From Acidobacteriota bacterium (GTDB taxonomy: Bacteria > Acidobacteriota > UBA6911 > RPQK01), in assembly GCA_003819755.1 (NCBI GenBank), contig RPQK01000200.1:1-10349 (forward strand): a stretch of DNA of 10,349 nucleotides, in the 5' to 3' direction. Below the pieces are notes generated by a model. It made no database searches. It saw only the letters and a list, made by a program, of their open reading frames with translations, and was not told where the DNA came from. Position 1 is the first letter of the stretch. Every line of letters begins with the position of its first letter. The position numbers and the translations under genes were made by a program. Shown here in pieces: positions 1-6,863 of the stretch.

Positions 1-54
1 GCTCTCGTTATCATAGACATAAACTGCTCGCACGGTGCTGGGAGGTCCAAAACA

Positions 55-207
55 TCACGGTTTCAGTCTGTAGGCCCGTTCAAACACGGCCCCGATGTCC
101 GGCCCTTTCCAGTACGGTTCGATCCACAGCCAGAGCGGGGCCGCCGCGGCGGGCGTTTGGGCTCGACCTGAGCGGAAGTTGAACTGCTGCGCTCCGGGGC
201 CGCGGGT
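55..207 (-). pseudogene. Possible C-terminal remnant of an unidentified protein
   Basis: On the minus strand an open frame of 50 codons ends at TGA (rc of 55-57) and is closed upstream by an in-frame TAA (rc of 208-210). Its last part reads like a real protein end rather than a shadow frame, with aromatic-rich text PLWLWIEPYWKGPD followed by IGAVFERAYRLKP. I see no start codon or ribosome binding site, and I do not recognise a family. It may be the tail of a gene whose 5' part was lost, in keeping with the second remnant to its right. It could also be chance coding in GC-rich DNA. Confidence 0.22.
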
Positions 208-378
208 TTAGATACAGTTCGTCACAAGACGGCGAGCCACTCAACCGCCGCTGGCTCTCCTATCCCCGAAAGAAGTGTGAGCAAAGCAAAGCGTCGAGGT
301 TTCATCATCCCCTCCGCGCGGCTGAATTTCGTATAAACCCCGTGGTTGCCGAAAAGCAACCCCGGACATCCCTCCAGA

Positions 379-504
379 AGCTAATCGCCTTGCCAAGTTG
401 GAGGCAATTGAGCGAGCCTTGGCCAGCCGCTCGGCGAGCTTTTTCCCCCCGACCAGTTCCATGATCAGCAGACGGCTCGACTGGGTCCTTTCCAGCCCAT
501 AAAT
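379..504 (-). pseudogene. Serine/threonine protein kinase fragment
   Basis: Read on the minus strand from about 504 to 379, the frame gives IYGLERTQSS, RLLIMELVGG and KKLAERLAKA. This matches the beta4, beta5, hinge and alpha-D stretch of bacterial Hanks-type kinases, where the usual text is of the form IYGLE...LVMELVEG..LAERLA. Nothing upstream supplies the glycine loop or the beta3 lysine, and nothing downstream supplies the HRD and DFG motifs. It is therefore a short internal scrap that cannot be active. The resemblance of the hinge region is good, but it covers only about 35-40 residues. The frame stays open beyond it without recognisable kinase text. Confidence 0.4.
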
Positions 505-540
505 GCTACAGGAGAAGTTCCCGCAGAACGGAGCAATCGT

Positions 541-571
541 TGTTGCCTGGGACGCAACAGGATGATACGAT
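541..571 (+). promoter_or_regulatory. Candidate vapBC promoter and operator
   Basis: An inverted repeat TGTTGC (541-546) and GCAACA (554-559), separated by seven bases, lies just upstream of vapB. It overlaps a weak sigma-70-like pair: TTGCCT (543-548) and TACGAT (566-571), 17 bases apart. VapBC complexes normally repress their own operon through the antitoxin DNA-binding domain binding an inverted repeat at the promoter, so this is a sensible operator. If the -10 is real, the transcript would begin at or very near the ATG at 578. Both promoter boxes match only four of six consensus positions. Confidence 0.33.
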
Positions 572-577
572 TTGTCC

Positions 578-787
578 ATGGCGACGACCGTAACACTGAA
601 TTCCGATTTGATCGAAGAGGTCAAGCGGGTTACAGGAAAACCAACAAAGGCAGAGGCTGTTCGGGAGGCCCTGGTCGAATACGTTCGGTCGCGCCGAAGA
701 GCCGAGTTGCTCGAGCTTGAGGGGAAGGTAGCTTTTAGCCGGACTAACGAGCAAATCGAGGCGCTGGAGGATGAAGAGGGACTTTGA
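578..787 (+). CDS. vapB: VapB-type antitoxin
   Basis: This is a 69-residue antitoxin of a type II toxin-antitoxin pair. It should bind and neutralise the VapC RNase encoded next to it, and with it repress the operon. The N-terminus MATTVTLNSDLIEEVKRVTG is a ribbon-helix-helix DNA-binding segment, with a beta strand followed by a helix. The pattern KPTKAEAVREALVEYV is the second helix typical of the VapB family (the DUF2191-like group). An acidic C-terminus rich in Glu (EALEDEEGL) is the expected toxin-binding tail. I chose ATG at 578 because the family usually begins MATTVT. A TTG at 572 is two codons upstream and has the better-placed AGGA (559-562), so MSMATT is possible. The stop codon overlaps the vapC start in TTGA (784-787). 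Confidence 0.85.
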   Translation: MATTVTLNSDLIEEVKRVTGKPTKAEAVREALVEYVRSRRRAELLELEGKVAFSRTNEQIEALEDEEGL

Positions 788-1179
788 TTCTGGTCGACAC
801 GTCTTGCTGGATCGAGTACTTCCATCCTCGAGGAAACGCTCGAGTCAAGGAGAGGCTATCGGCTGAGATACGAAACGGAACGGTCGCGACCTGCGGGGCT
901 GTCTTGTGCGAGTTGTTTCGGGGCGTCTCTATCGATGAAGCTGTACGTCTGCGTGTTGTGTTTTCCGGGCTTCAGAACATTCCGACACTGGAAGAGGATT
1001 GGGCTGCGATCCAAGACCTGGCTCTCCGATTGAAGGCAGAAGGCTTCCAGCCTCCGATTCTCGACATGCTCGTCGCTGTTGTTTCCGGGCGATCCGGCGC
1101 AACGCTCTGGCATTTTGGGGATCAGCACTTTCGGATGATTCAAAAGGTCTTGCGAATAAAGGCGGAGGATTTGGGGTGA
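784..1179 (+). CDS. vapC: VapC-type PIN-domain ribonuclease toxin
   Basis: This 131-residue toxin is the usual length for VapC. PIN-domain toxins are Mg2+-dependent endoribonucleases that cut tRNA or rRNA when freed from VapB. The four acidic metal-binding positions are all visible: Asp5 in MILVDTSCWIEYF, Glu43 in LCELFRGV, Asp94 in ILDMLVA and Asp113 in HFGDQHF. The active site therefore looks intact and the gene is probably functional. Translation starts at TTG (784), and its last two bases are shared with the vapB stop (TTGA), so the toxin is translationally coupled to the antitoxin. Lys/Glu-rich C-terminal residues continue to the TGA at 1177-1179. The actual RNA target cannot be told from the sequence. 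Confidence 0.88.
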   Translation: MILVDTSCWIEYFHPRGNARVKERLSAEIRNGTVATCGAVLCELFRGVSIDEAVRLRVVFSGLQNIPTLEEDWAAIQDLALRLKAEGFQPPILDMLVAVVSGRSGATLWHFGDQHFRMIQKVLRIKAEDLG

Positions 1180-1407
1180 AAGTGGCTTGCTCGCGTGCCA
1201 GTGGCCAGCCAAAGCGGGGTCGCGAAGAGCGCTTCGCCGGGCAGCGGCGTCACGGCGCGCGGTGCCGCCTGGCTCCGGCTGGTGGCTCGCGGCTGGTGAG
1301 CCTCGAGAAGTCTGGACCTTGCGCAGACACGGCAGTCTCGTCAGATGTCCCGGCCGAATCGAGTTCGTCGCCTACGGACGGCTCTTTCGCTTCCGGTTGC
1401 TCCCCAC

Positions 1408-1574
1408 CTCGTCTTGACGAGCAGTTACCTTCAGCTACAGGCTGGTGAGCGATTTACCTGGTGAGGACTTCCACCTCACTGATTGTGTGCGCCCACGGGC
1501 GCACCGTGTCGGTCCTACGGACCTTGGCGCCCGTGATGCCCGGGTTTCTATAAATGTGCCGGTCCTAACGGACC
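1408..1574. repeat. Hairpin-chain element (REP-like or structured RNA)
   Basis: At least six inverted repeats follow one another. They are CTCGTC/GACGAG (1408-1413, 1416-1421), CAGC/GCTG (1432-1435, 1441-1444) and GTGAGG/CCTCAC (1461-1466, 1474-1479). Next are GTGCGCCC/GGGCGCAC (1487-1494, 1497-1504), GGTCC/GGACC (1511-1515, 1519-1523) and a second GGTCC/GGACC (1561-1565, 1570-1574). The CACGGGCGC at 1494-1502 can alternatively pair with GCGCCCGTG at 1527-1535, enclosing the first GGTCC hairpin. The two GGTCC hairpins are near copies about 50 bases apart, separated by a CCCGGG box. This suggests a dispersed palindromic repeat family. A structured RNA is the other reading. No T-tract follows any stem, so a terminator is unlikely. 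Confidence 0.5.
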
Positions 1575-1730
1575 TCCGGAACCAGGCGGGAACATCAAGC
1601 GACGTGTACCAGCACTACGACGGACTCGGCCGCTACCAAAGCGGTGTCGCCGGTAGGCCTGATGCGCTCCGCTTACGGCTCTGTGGCAGCCTTCCAGCCA
1701 CGCCACTTGCCTGCTTCCCGCTACTCGATT

Positions 1731-1734
1731 AGGA
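1731..1734 (+). promoter_or_regulatory. Shine-Dalgarno site fixing the metalloprotease start
   Basis: AGGA lies eight bases before the ATG at 1743. Its last A belongs to an in-frame ATG at 1734, which would add only MHG and has no ribosome binding site of its own. Starting at 1743 gives a clean signal peptide, whereas the open frame upstream of 1734 is repeat DNA. Confidence 0.6.
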
Positions 1735-1742
1735 TGCACGGC

Positions 1743-4700
1743 ATGAAGCGGGGCGCTCTGCTGCTCACACTTGTACTCTCACTTTGCGGCTCAGTCATCG
1801 CCAGTGAACAACAACACCTCGACTACATCTACCGGGATGACGGGGACCGTGACGGAGGGCTTCGGATCTTCTTGACAAAGCCCGACGGACAAAGAATCGA
1901 GCTGGCACAGCAAACTCCGGTCCAACCGTTTGCGGTAAAGCTCGGCCCGCAACCCTGGCTCATTATTCTCTGTCGATTCGGTGATGATCCTACGACTCCG
2001 CAGCCGACGGAGTATTACGAGCGATTGCTCGGATCTGAAGCGCCCGGCCTGGACCACTACTGGCGAGAAGCCTCGTTTGACCTTGTCAATTTAGCGGGAA
2101 GCCGGGCCGTCGGTTGGTACGACTTGCCTCACCCGCGTTCCCACTATGTGCATGACGGAGGATTCGACAACTACCGGGCACTAGTAGACGCGGTAGCAGC
2201 TGCAGATTCCGATGTCTATTTTCCGAATTTCGTCGGTGTCAGCCTGGTTTTTAACGCCCTTCTCGGAGATCGGGACCGCGATCGCGCGACCGCCTTCGGA
2301 GGCCAGGTTTACTACACGCTTGATGGAGTGTATCGGAGCTGGGGGATCACCTGGATTCCAGCGGGCATCGGCACGTGGGTGTTTCACCGAGAGGTGAAGA
2401 ACGTCCACAACGTCTTTGCCCATGAGATGGGTCACGCTCTCGGTTTGCCTCATTCTACCGGTCCATACGGGTTCAATTACGACAACTTCTGGGACGTGAT
2501 GAGCTACTGGGGAGCGGCCGTCACTGATGCTGATTTTGGGATCCTGGGCACCCACACCATTGCCTATCACAAGGAGATGCTCGGCTGGTTGCCCGAGCAG
2601 GCAAGGCAAACGGTGGCCCCGGGTAACCAGGTGACGATCAGGATGGAAAGGCTCGCCTTGCCTTCAAAGCAGGGGTTTTTGATGGCAAAAGTGCCGATCG
2701 CCGGCTCCGCCAATCGGTCCTACACCCTGGAGTACCGTCAACGTGCCGGGTACGATCGCGGGCTATGGGATGACGGCCTGATCATCCACGATATCGACAC
2801 CGGTCGCTACGAAGTGAACATCAACTGGGGGATGAACGAGTGGCATCCGGCCCACGTCGTGGATGCAGACAAGAACGGCAATACCGGGGACGACGGGGCG
2901 GTGTGGAAGCCCGACGAGACATTTACAGACCGTAAGAACGGGATCCGGTTCAGGGTCGAAGATACCGACGAATCAGGTGCCCGGGTGACGGTCAACAATA
3001 ACGCCCTGTTCCTCTCCCACTTCGCCCAGGGATCGAACGTCTCCTCGAGTGTGGTCCTGGTCAACCCGTCCCCTCAATCCCAGGCTGCGGGAACCGTGCG
3101 TCTTACTCGCGCTGACGGACAATCCTGGAAAGTCCCGCTAGACGGGCAGGTGCACGACGGCAGTTTCACTTTCTCGCTCAAGCCGCTCGGCACTGGATTT
3201 CGGTCAACGACGGCCGGCGGTGAGGCGTCAACCGGTTGGGTCCAGGTCGGCTCAGAGCGACCTCTCGCCGCGTCCGTCCTGTTCACCAGCCCGTACGGCG
3301 TGGCTGCCGTTCCGGCTTCTGAGTTGTCTGCAAGGTCGGTCCTCCTGCCTGTCATTCAGGACCCTGGCCGCGGCTGGCGCAGCGGTATCGCGGTCTCAAA
3401 TCCGAACGGTGAAGCAATTCAGGTCTCGGTGCATCTTCGCTCCGAATCGGGCGTCCTAATCCCCGACTTCACGGCGAGCTTGCAGGTTCCGCCTCACGGA
3501 CAACGAGTTCAGTTTGTTGAAGAGCTTCTTCCGGCTGCGGGCGGGCAAATCTTAGGCCGAACCCTGGATCTCGCTGCGGATTTGCCCTTCGATGCCATCT
3601 CGATTCTTACGTCGCCGCAAGCCTACGCTACTCTCCCGGTCGCTCCCCAATCTCTTACAGCCTCTGACGCGCAGCTCGGTGAAGTCGGGACTCTTGCTGG
3701 ATCCCCCTTGATGTCCGGTGGTGCAGATGGCCCGGTTACGGAGGCGCTGTTCTCGTCGCCGCAAGATGCGGCCACCGACAAGGCGGGCAATGTCTATGTC
3801 GCGGACGGCGGCAATCATGCGATCCGAAAGATCGACGCGGCGACAGGCGGGGTGACTACTTTTGCAGGCCGGTGCGGAGACAGCGGGTCCAATGATGGGC
3901 CCCGAGAAATGGCACGCTTTAACACTCCGCGGGCTCTTTGTTTCGACTCCCAAGGCAATCTTTGGGTGGCAGATGCGCAGAACCATACGATTCGGCGGGT
4001 TGCGCCCGACGGTGTCGTTTCCACGGTAGCGGGGACTGCAGGCGCATGGGGTTGGGCGGACGGCAAGGGCGCCGAGGCTAGGTTCGACGATCCGTCAGGG
4101 ATAGCTGTGGATGCGGGGGGAATAGTGTACATCTCCGACCGAGACAATCACGTAATCCGCAAGCTCAGTCTCGACGGCACGGTGACGACGCTTGCCGGAA
4201 CTCCCCGGAAGGCTGGATCTGCAAGCGGGGCAGGGCAACAGGCGCGTTTCAGGCAGCCGCACAAGATCGCGCTCGACCGGGAAGGCAACGTCCTCGTTGC
4301 TGATTATCAGAATGCGCTGGTCAGGAAGGTGACTCCGGACGGCCAGGTGTCCACGTTTGCGGGGAGAGCCGGCGTTCCCGGGTACCGGGACGGGCCGGCC
4401 GACGTCGCTTTGCTCAACCTCCCGTCAGGAATAGCAGTGGACTCCTCGGGAATCGTTTATGTTGCGGACGGTTACGTGATTCGCCGGATCTCCACGGACG
4501 GGCGAGTGACGAGTGTAGCCGGCTATCCCCACGTCCCGACCTCCCCGGATTCGCCTTGCGGGACATCAAACGGAACCGGGAAGGATGCCCGTTTCTGCTA
4601 CTTGTCTTCAATTCAGCCGGCATCTTCCGGAGACTTCCTGATCGCCGACACCAACAACCACACAATCCGCAAGATGAGTCTCCTGGGCACGCTTTATCAG

Positions 4701-5348
4701 CTGTTTTTCCCGCAGTTTGCTACCGGCGAGGCGGTTGCTTCGACTCTGGTCTTCATCAATCCGTCTCGGACGGAGAAGGCATGGGGACGATTGCATCTGA
4801 TCGACAGCGGGGGCGCTCCGATGGCTGTCGGTTTCAACGGCGAGAAACCGGCGGCGGACCTTGACTTTGAAATCCTGCCTCTTGGAGTGCAGTTTTTCCA
4901 AACTGATGGGACGGGCGACCTGCGTGTCGGTTCCGCAAATCTCAACTCCAACGTGCGACTGAGCGGCACAGTTTTGTTCTCCGGTGCCGCTGGGCTCGCC
5001 GGGGTGTCGGCAGCACCGGCAACGTACAGGCTCCTGGCTCCGGTAGAAACCAATTCTTCCAACGGCCTTTCAACCGGGCTTGCTTTGCTTAACTGGAATT
5101 TGGCTCCCACTCCGGTCACCTTGAGGCTGCGCGACACGAGCGGAAATATCCTGGCGTCGACCGTGGTCGAAATCCCGGCGCGGGGGCAGCTGGCGAGATT
5201 CCCCGAGGAACTCTTCAAGGACCAGTTTTCGTTCCCGCAGCAGTTTCAAGGCACGCTCGAAGCCCAGGCTGATGCGCAAATCTGCGGCGTGGGCCTGCGT
5301 GTGGTGCCGGGCGAGATAGCGACCCTACCGGTGGCGGTGATTGATTAG
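1743..5348 (+). CDS. Secreted zinc metalloprotease with NHL propeller between duplicated modules
   Basis: This 1201-residue exported protein should hydrolyse proteins or peptides outside the cytoplasm. Residues 1-20 are a type I signal peptide (Lys2-Arg3, a Leu-rich core, cleavage near SVIA/SE); Cys15 has Leu before it and is not a good lipobox. About 21-420 is an M6/M11-like metzincin domain with HEMGHALGLPH: zinc ligands His227, His231 and His237, catalytic Glu228, and a likely Met-turn at Met253 (DVMSYWG). The text AYHKEMLGWLP is also typical of that group. Residues about 422-635 form a beta-rich module. About 645-985 is a six-bladed NHL propeller, with motifs beginning at 685, 741, 796, 851, 906 and 966 (for example YVADGGNHAIRKI). 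Blade 5 has a shortened motif. Residues about 986-1201 repeat the first module. No membrane anchor or sorting signal is visible. The gene stands alone, and its start is supported by AGGA at 1731-1734. Substrate unknown. Confidence 0.88.
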   Translation: MKRGALLLTLVLSLCGSVIASEQQHLDYIYRDDGDRDGGLRIFLTKPDGQRIELAQQTPVQPFAVKLGPQPWLIILCRFGDDPTTPQPTEYYERLLGSEAPGLDHYWREASFDLVNLAGSRAVGWYDLPHPRSHYVHDGGFDNYRALVDAVAAADSDVYFPNFVGVSLVFNALLGDRDRDRATAFGGQVYYTLDGVYRSWGITWIPAGIGTWVFHREVKNVHNVFAHEMGHALGLPHSTGPYGFNYDNFWDVMSYWGAAVTDADFGILGTHTIAYHKEMLGWLPEQARQTVAPGNQVTIRMERLALPSKQGFLMAKVPIAGSANRSYTLEYRQRAGYDRGLWDDGLIIHDIDTGRYEVNINWGMNEWHPAHVVDADKNGNTGDDGAVWKPDETFTDRKNGIRFRVEDTDESGARVTVNNNALFLSHFAQGSNVSSSVVLVNPSPQSQAAGTVRLTRADGQSWKVPLDGQVHDGSFTFSLKPLGTGFRSTTAGGEASTGWVQVGSERPLAASVLFTSPYGVAAVPASELSARSVLLPVIQDPGRGWRSGIAVSNPNGEAIQVSVHLRSESGVLIPDFTASLQVPPHGQRVQFVEELLPAAGGQILGRTLDLAADLPFDAISILTSPQAYATLPVAPQSLTASDAQLGEVGTLAGSPLMSGGADGPVTEALFSSPQDAATDKAGNVYVADGGNHAIRKIDAATGGVTTFAGRCGDSGSNDGPREMARFNTPRALCFDSQGNLWVADAQNHTIRRVAPDGVVSTVAGTAGAWGWADGKGAEARFDDPSGIAVDAGGIVYISDRDNHVIRKLSLDGTVTTLAGTPRKAGSASGAGQQARFRQPHKIALDREGNVLVADYQNALVRKVTPDGQVSTFAGRAGVPGYRDGPADVALLNLPSGIAVDSSGIVYVADGYVIRRISTDGRVTSVAGYPHVPTSPDSPCGTSNGTGKDARFCYLSSIQPASSGDFLIADTNNHTIRKMSLLGTLYQLFFPQFATGEAVASTLVFINPSRTEKAWGRLHLIDSGGAPMAVGFNGEKPAADLDFEILPLGVQFFQTDGTGDLRVGSANLNSNVRLSGTVLFSGAAGLAGVSAAPATYRLLAPVETNSSNGLSTGLALLNWNLAPTPVTLRLRDTSGNILASTVVEIPARGQLARFPEELFKDQFSFPQQFQGTLEAQADAQICGVGLRVVPGEIATLPVAVID

Positions 5349-5378
5349 ATGCGCCGATCGGCGGTTTCTATCCCCGCC

Positions 5379-5525
5379 GGGAAATTTGGGAATTTGGGGA
5401 CTCAATTACCTTTTGCGGGCGCTCTGCAAAAGGTAATTGAGTAGACTACCTAAATACCTCTTCGCCGAGTGATCGGCGAAGAGGTATTTAGGTAGACTGT
5501 CCCCGAATTTCCCCCCGAATTTCCC
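5379..5525. repeat. Nested palindromic element, REPIN/MITE-like
   Basis: Two perfect stem-loops sit inside an imperfect terminal inverted repeat. Hairpin A pairs 5400-5416 with 5426-5442 (17 bp, nine-base loop); one arm is CTCAATTACCTTTTGC. Hairpin B pairs 5446-5468 with 5473-5495 (23 bp) and closes with a GTGA tetraloop of the GNRA type. The outer arms, 5379-5401 and 5499-5525, match as GGGAAATT..GGG..AATT.GGGGAC with two mismatches and one four-base gap. GACT recurs at 5399, 5444 and 5495, at the hairpin boundaries, and GTAG (5441-5444) lies at the foot of hairpin B. It starts about 30 bases after the metalloprotease stop, and the IS91 remnant's homology begins at its right edge. No T-tract follows it. 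It is non-coding and carries no transposase, so any movement would need help in trans. Confidence 0.8.
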
Positions 5526-5888
5526 GCCCTGGAGCACCTGTGCGCCTATATAGGCCGCGTCGTCTTCGCCTCCAGCCGGGTCAAATACGACCCGTCCAGC
5601 GGCGCCGTCCACTATCGGACGGCCAAGGGCGCTCAGCTGAGCCTCGACGCCCTGGAGTGGATTGCCCTGGTGACCCAACATGTTCCCGATCCCGGAGAAC
5701 ACACGCGACACTACTTCGGCTACTATTCCAACGCGGCCCGCGGCAAGCGCCGCCAAGTGGCCGGCGGGGCCGGCGCCGACCCCGCAGCCGGCCGGACCGA
5801 TTGCCCGAACGACGACTCCCCAAGCGTGGACTTCCGCCGGGAATGCCGGCGCAGCTGGGCCCGGCTGTTTCAAAAAGTGTACGAGGTA
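5526..5888 (+). pseudogene. IS91-family transposase remnant
   Basis: The frame beginning at 5526 reads LEHLCAYIGRVVFAS, then VHYRTAKGAQLSL, LVTQHVPDPGEHTRHYFGYY and SNAARGKRR, and ends near RRSWARLFQKVYEV. This is the C-terminal half of the HUH (Y2-type) rolling-circle transposases of the IS91/IS801 group, including their H[VI]P-P...HYFGYYS and WA.L..KVYE signatures. The catalytic HUH motif and tyrosines lie in the missing N-terminal part. The family's following DPL.CP.C zinc-like motif is also gone: homology stops at about 5888, and the frame runs on in unrelated text to the TAG at 5949-5951. Its left edge coincides with the end of the nested palindrome. Inactive. An in-frame GTG at 5670 could open a short peptide, but I do not think it is a gene. 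Confidence 0.72.
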
Positions 5889-5984
5889 CTAGCAGACATT
5901 ACACGCAGATTGATTGAGGAACGTTTCGACAACATAGGGAGCCTTTCGTAGACTCATTCTACAATTTCGTGCATTATCAAGATT

Positions 5985-6698
5985 GTGAAAGCAAGTAGAT
6001 TTCCCATCCTGCTGGTATTGGCCGGGGGCTTGGCAGCCGGGCCGAACGGCGAGGGCGGCGAGGGCCAGAAAGCCAACCCGCCGGCGCAGAAGCAGGGAGC
6101 CTCGGCCGCGGCCGGTCGTCCATCTCCCGCGCCGGTCCCGGGCAAGCTCATGTTCGAGGACGATTTTTCCGACGCGGCCAGCGGCTGGGAACGAAATCAC
6201 GATAAGGAGTACGCCGCGGACTTTCTGGCAGGCGAGTACCAGATAAAGAACGCCGTGGACAGCCAAGTGACGCAGGGCATGTTCGAACGCCGGCAAACGG
6301 TCGACGGAGACTTCTCTGTGACTGTCCGCAAAGTCTCGGGACCGGATGATATCCGCTATGGCCTGGTGACCAGATACACTGGGACGGGCAAAGACTTTGT
6401 GGAAGCATCTATCCTGCCTGACGGCCGATGTTCGCTCTGGGTGCGCCACTACGAACAGCAGGTCCTGAAGACCAGACCCGACTTCAAGCCTTGCCAGGCG
6501 GTCCGGCGGGGAAATGAGCCTAACCAGCTGCGATTGGTGGTCTCGAGACGCCGTGCAACCTTCTACGTCAACGGCGAGAAAGTGGCGGAAGCCGATAACG
6601 TCAGCCGGGAAGGTGGCGGGTTCGGCCTCTTCGCCAGCTCAACCTCGACGGCCTCGGATGTTCGCTTCGATAACTTCAAACTTCACGCGGCTCCTTAG
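5985..6698 (+). CDS. Exported LamG/concanavalin-like beta-sandwich protein
   Basis: This is a 237-residue protein of unknown precise role. Residues 1-19 form a signal peptide (Lys2, Arg5, a hydrophobic core, small residues LAAG). No lipobox Cys is present, so it should be released to the periplasm or outside. Residues about 20-53 are a Gly/Pro/Ala/Gln linker. About 55-235 look like a concanavalin A-like jelly roll of the LamG or 3-keto-disaccharide hydrolase type. It opens with FEDDFSDAASGWE, has a central YGLVTRYTG and FVEASILPDG, then NQLRLVVSRRRATFYVNGEK, and ends with GFGLFASSTSTASDVRFDNF. Such domains commonly bind or cleave glycans, and no catalytic residue can be picked out here. The start is a GTG with no strong Shine-Dalgarno; the frame upstream has no better start codon. 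It stands between the transposase remnant and the sigma-54-driven gene. Confidence 0.75.
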   Translation: MKASRFPILLVLAGGLAAGPNGEGGEGQKANPPAQKQGASAAAGRPSPAPVPGKLMFEDDFSDAASGWERNHDKEYAADFLAGEYQIKNAVDSQVTQGMFERRQTVDGDFSVTVRKVSGPDDIRYGLVTRYTGTGKDFVEASILPDGRCSLWVRHYEQQVLKTRPDFKPCQAVRRGNEPNQLRLVVSRRRATFYVNGEKVAEADNVSREGGGFGLFASSTSTASDVRFDNFKLHAAP

Positions 6699-6834
6699 TA
6701 CGAGCGCGGTGCCTCGCCACCGCGTCTTCGGTCAGGGAAAACTTCCCCGCGGCGCGCCAGATACCAGTTCCCCCCTTGTCGGTATCACTTCGTAAATGCC
6801 TGACACCTTAGAAGGACCTTCGACTGGCACAAAT

Positions 6835-6852
6835 CTGGCACAAACATTGCTT
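6835..6852 (+). promoter_or_regulatory. Sigma-54 (-24/-12) promoter
   Basis: CTGGCACAAACATTGCTT matches the RpoN consensus TGGCAC-N5-TTGCW in full. GG is at 6837-6838 and GC at 6849-6850, with the required ten bases between them. Transcription should start about position 6862. The ten-base text CTGGCACAAA also occurs immediately upstream at 6824-6833, so the -24 half is duplicated in tandem, but only the right copy has a -12 element. Sigma-54 promoters need an enhancer-binding activator. I see no obvious palindromic activator site in the 100 bases upstream. The predicted start point lies two bases before the ATG at 6864, which bears on the start codon of that gene. Confidence 0.75.
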
Positions 6853-6863
6853 TAGGCCGAGCC

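Larger units (their letters stand above)
1180..1742. other. Non-coding, repeat-rich intergenic region
   Basis: I see no gene in these 563 bases between vapC and the metalloprotease. Open frames exist, but their translations are Arg/Ser/Pro-rich text of the kind GC-rich DNA gives by chance. About 1180-1330 is GC-rich with no clear structure. About 1330-1575 holds a chain of short hairpins (separate entry). About 1600-1720 has further small inverted repeats, for example CCGCT/AGCGG (1630-1634 with 1640-1644) and GTGGC/GCCAC (1683-1687 with 1697-1701). From memory, text of the style ACCAAAGCGGTGTCGCCG recurs in intergenic DNA of Acidobacteriota, so this looks like dispersed repeat material. I cannot verify that recollection here. 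Confidence 0.5.

Noticed and set aside
999..1448. Long plus-strand open frame overlapping the vapC end
   Set aside because: It overlaps vapC out of frame, its text is Arg/Ser/Pro-rich without motifs, and its right part lies in the hairpin-rich repeat region.
1644..1742. Upstream extension of the metalloprotease frame
   Set aside because: The added 33 residues come from repeat-like DNA and would hide the signal peptide; AGGA at 1731-1734 points to ATG 1743.
5352..5363. CGCCGATCGGCG palindrome just after the metalloprotease stop as a terminator
   Set aside because: It is self-complementary over 12 bases, which leaves almost no loop, and no T-tract follows.
5406..5873. Minus-strand open frame over the transposase remnant
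   Set aside because: It is the complement of clear IS91 transposase text, and its translation is Gly/Ala/Val-rich with no family likeness.
5889..6449. Minus-strand 186-codon frame over the beta-sandwich gene
   Set aside because: The plus strand has a signal peptide and a recognisable fold; the minus frame shows only Arg-rich text.
6824..6833. Left copy of CTGGCACAAA as a second sigma-54 promoter
   Set aside because: The -12 position 12 bases further on is not GC, so it has only the -24 half.
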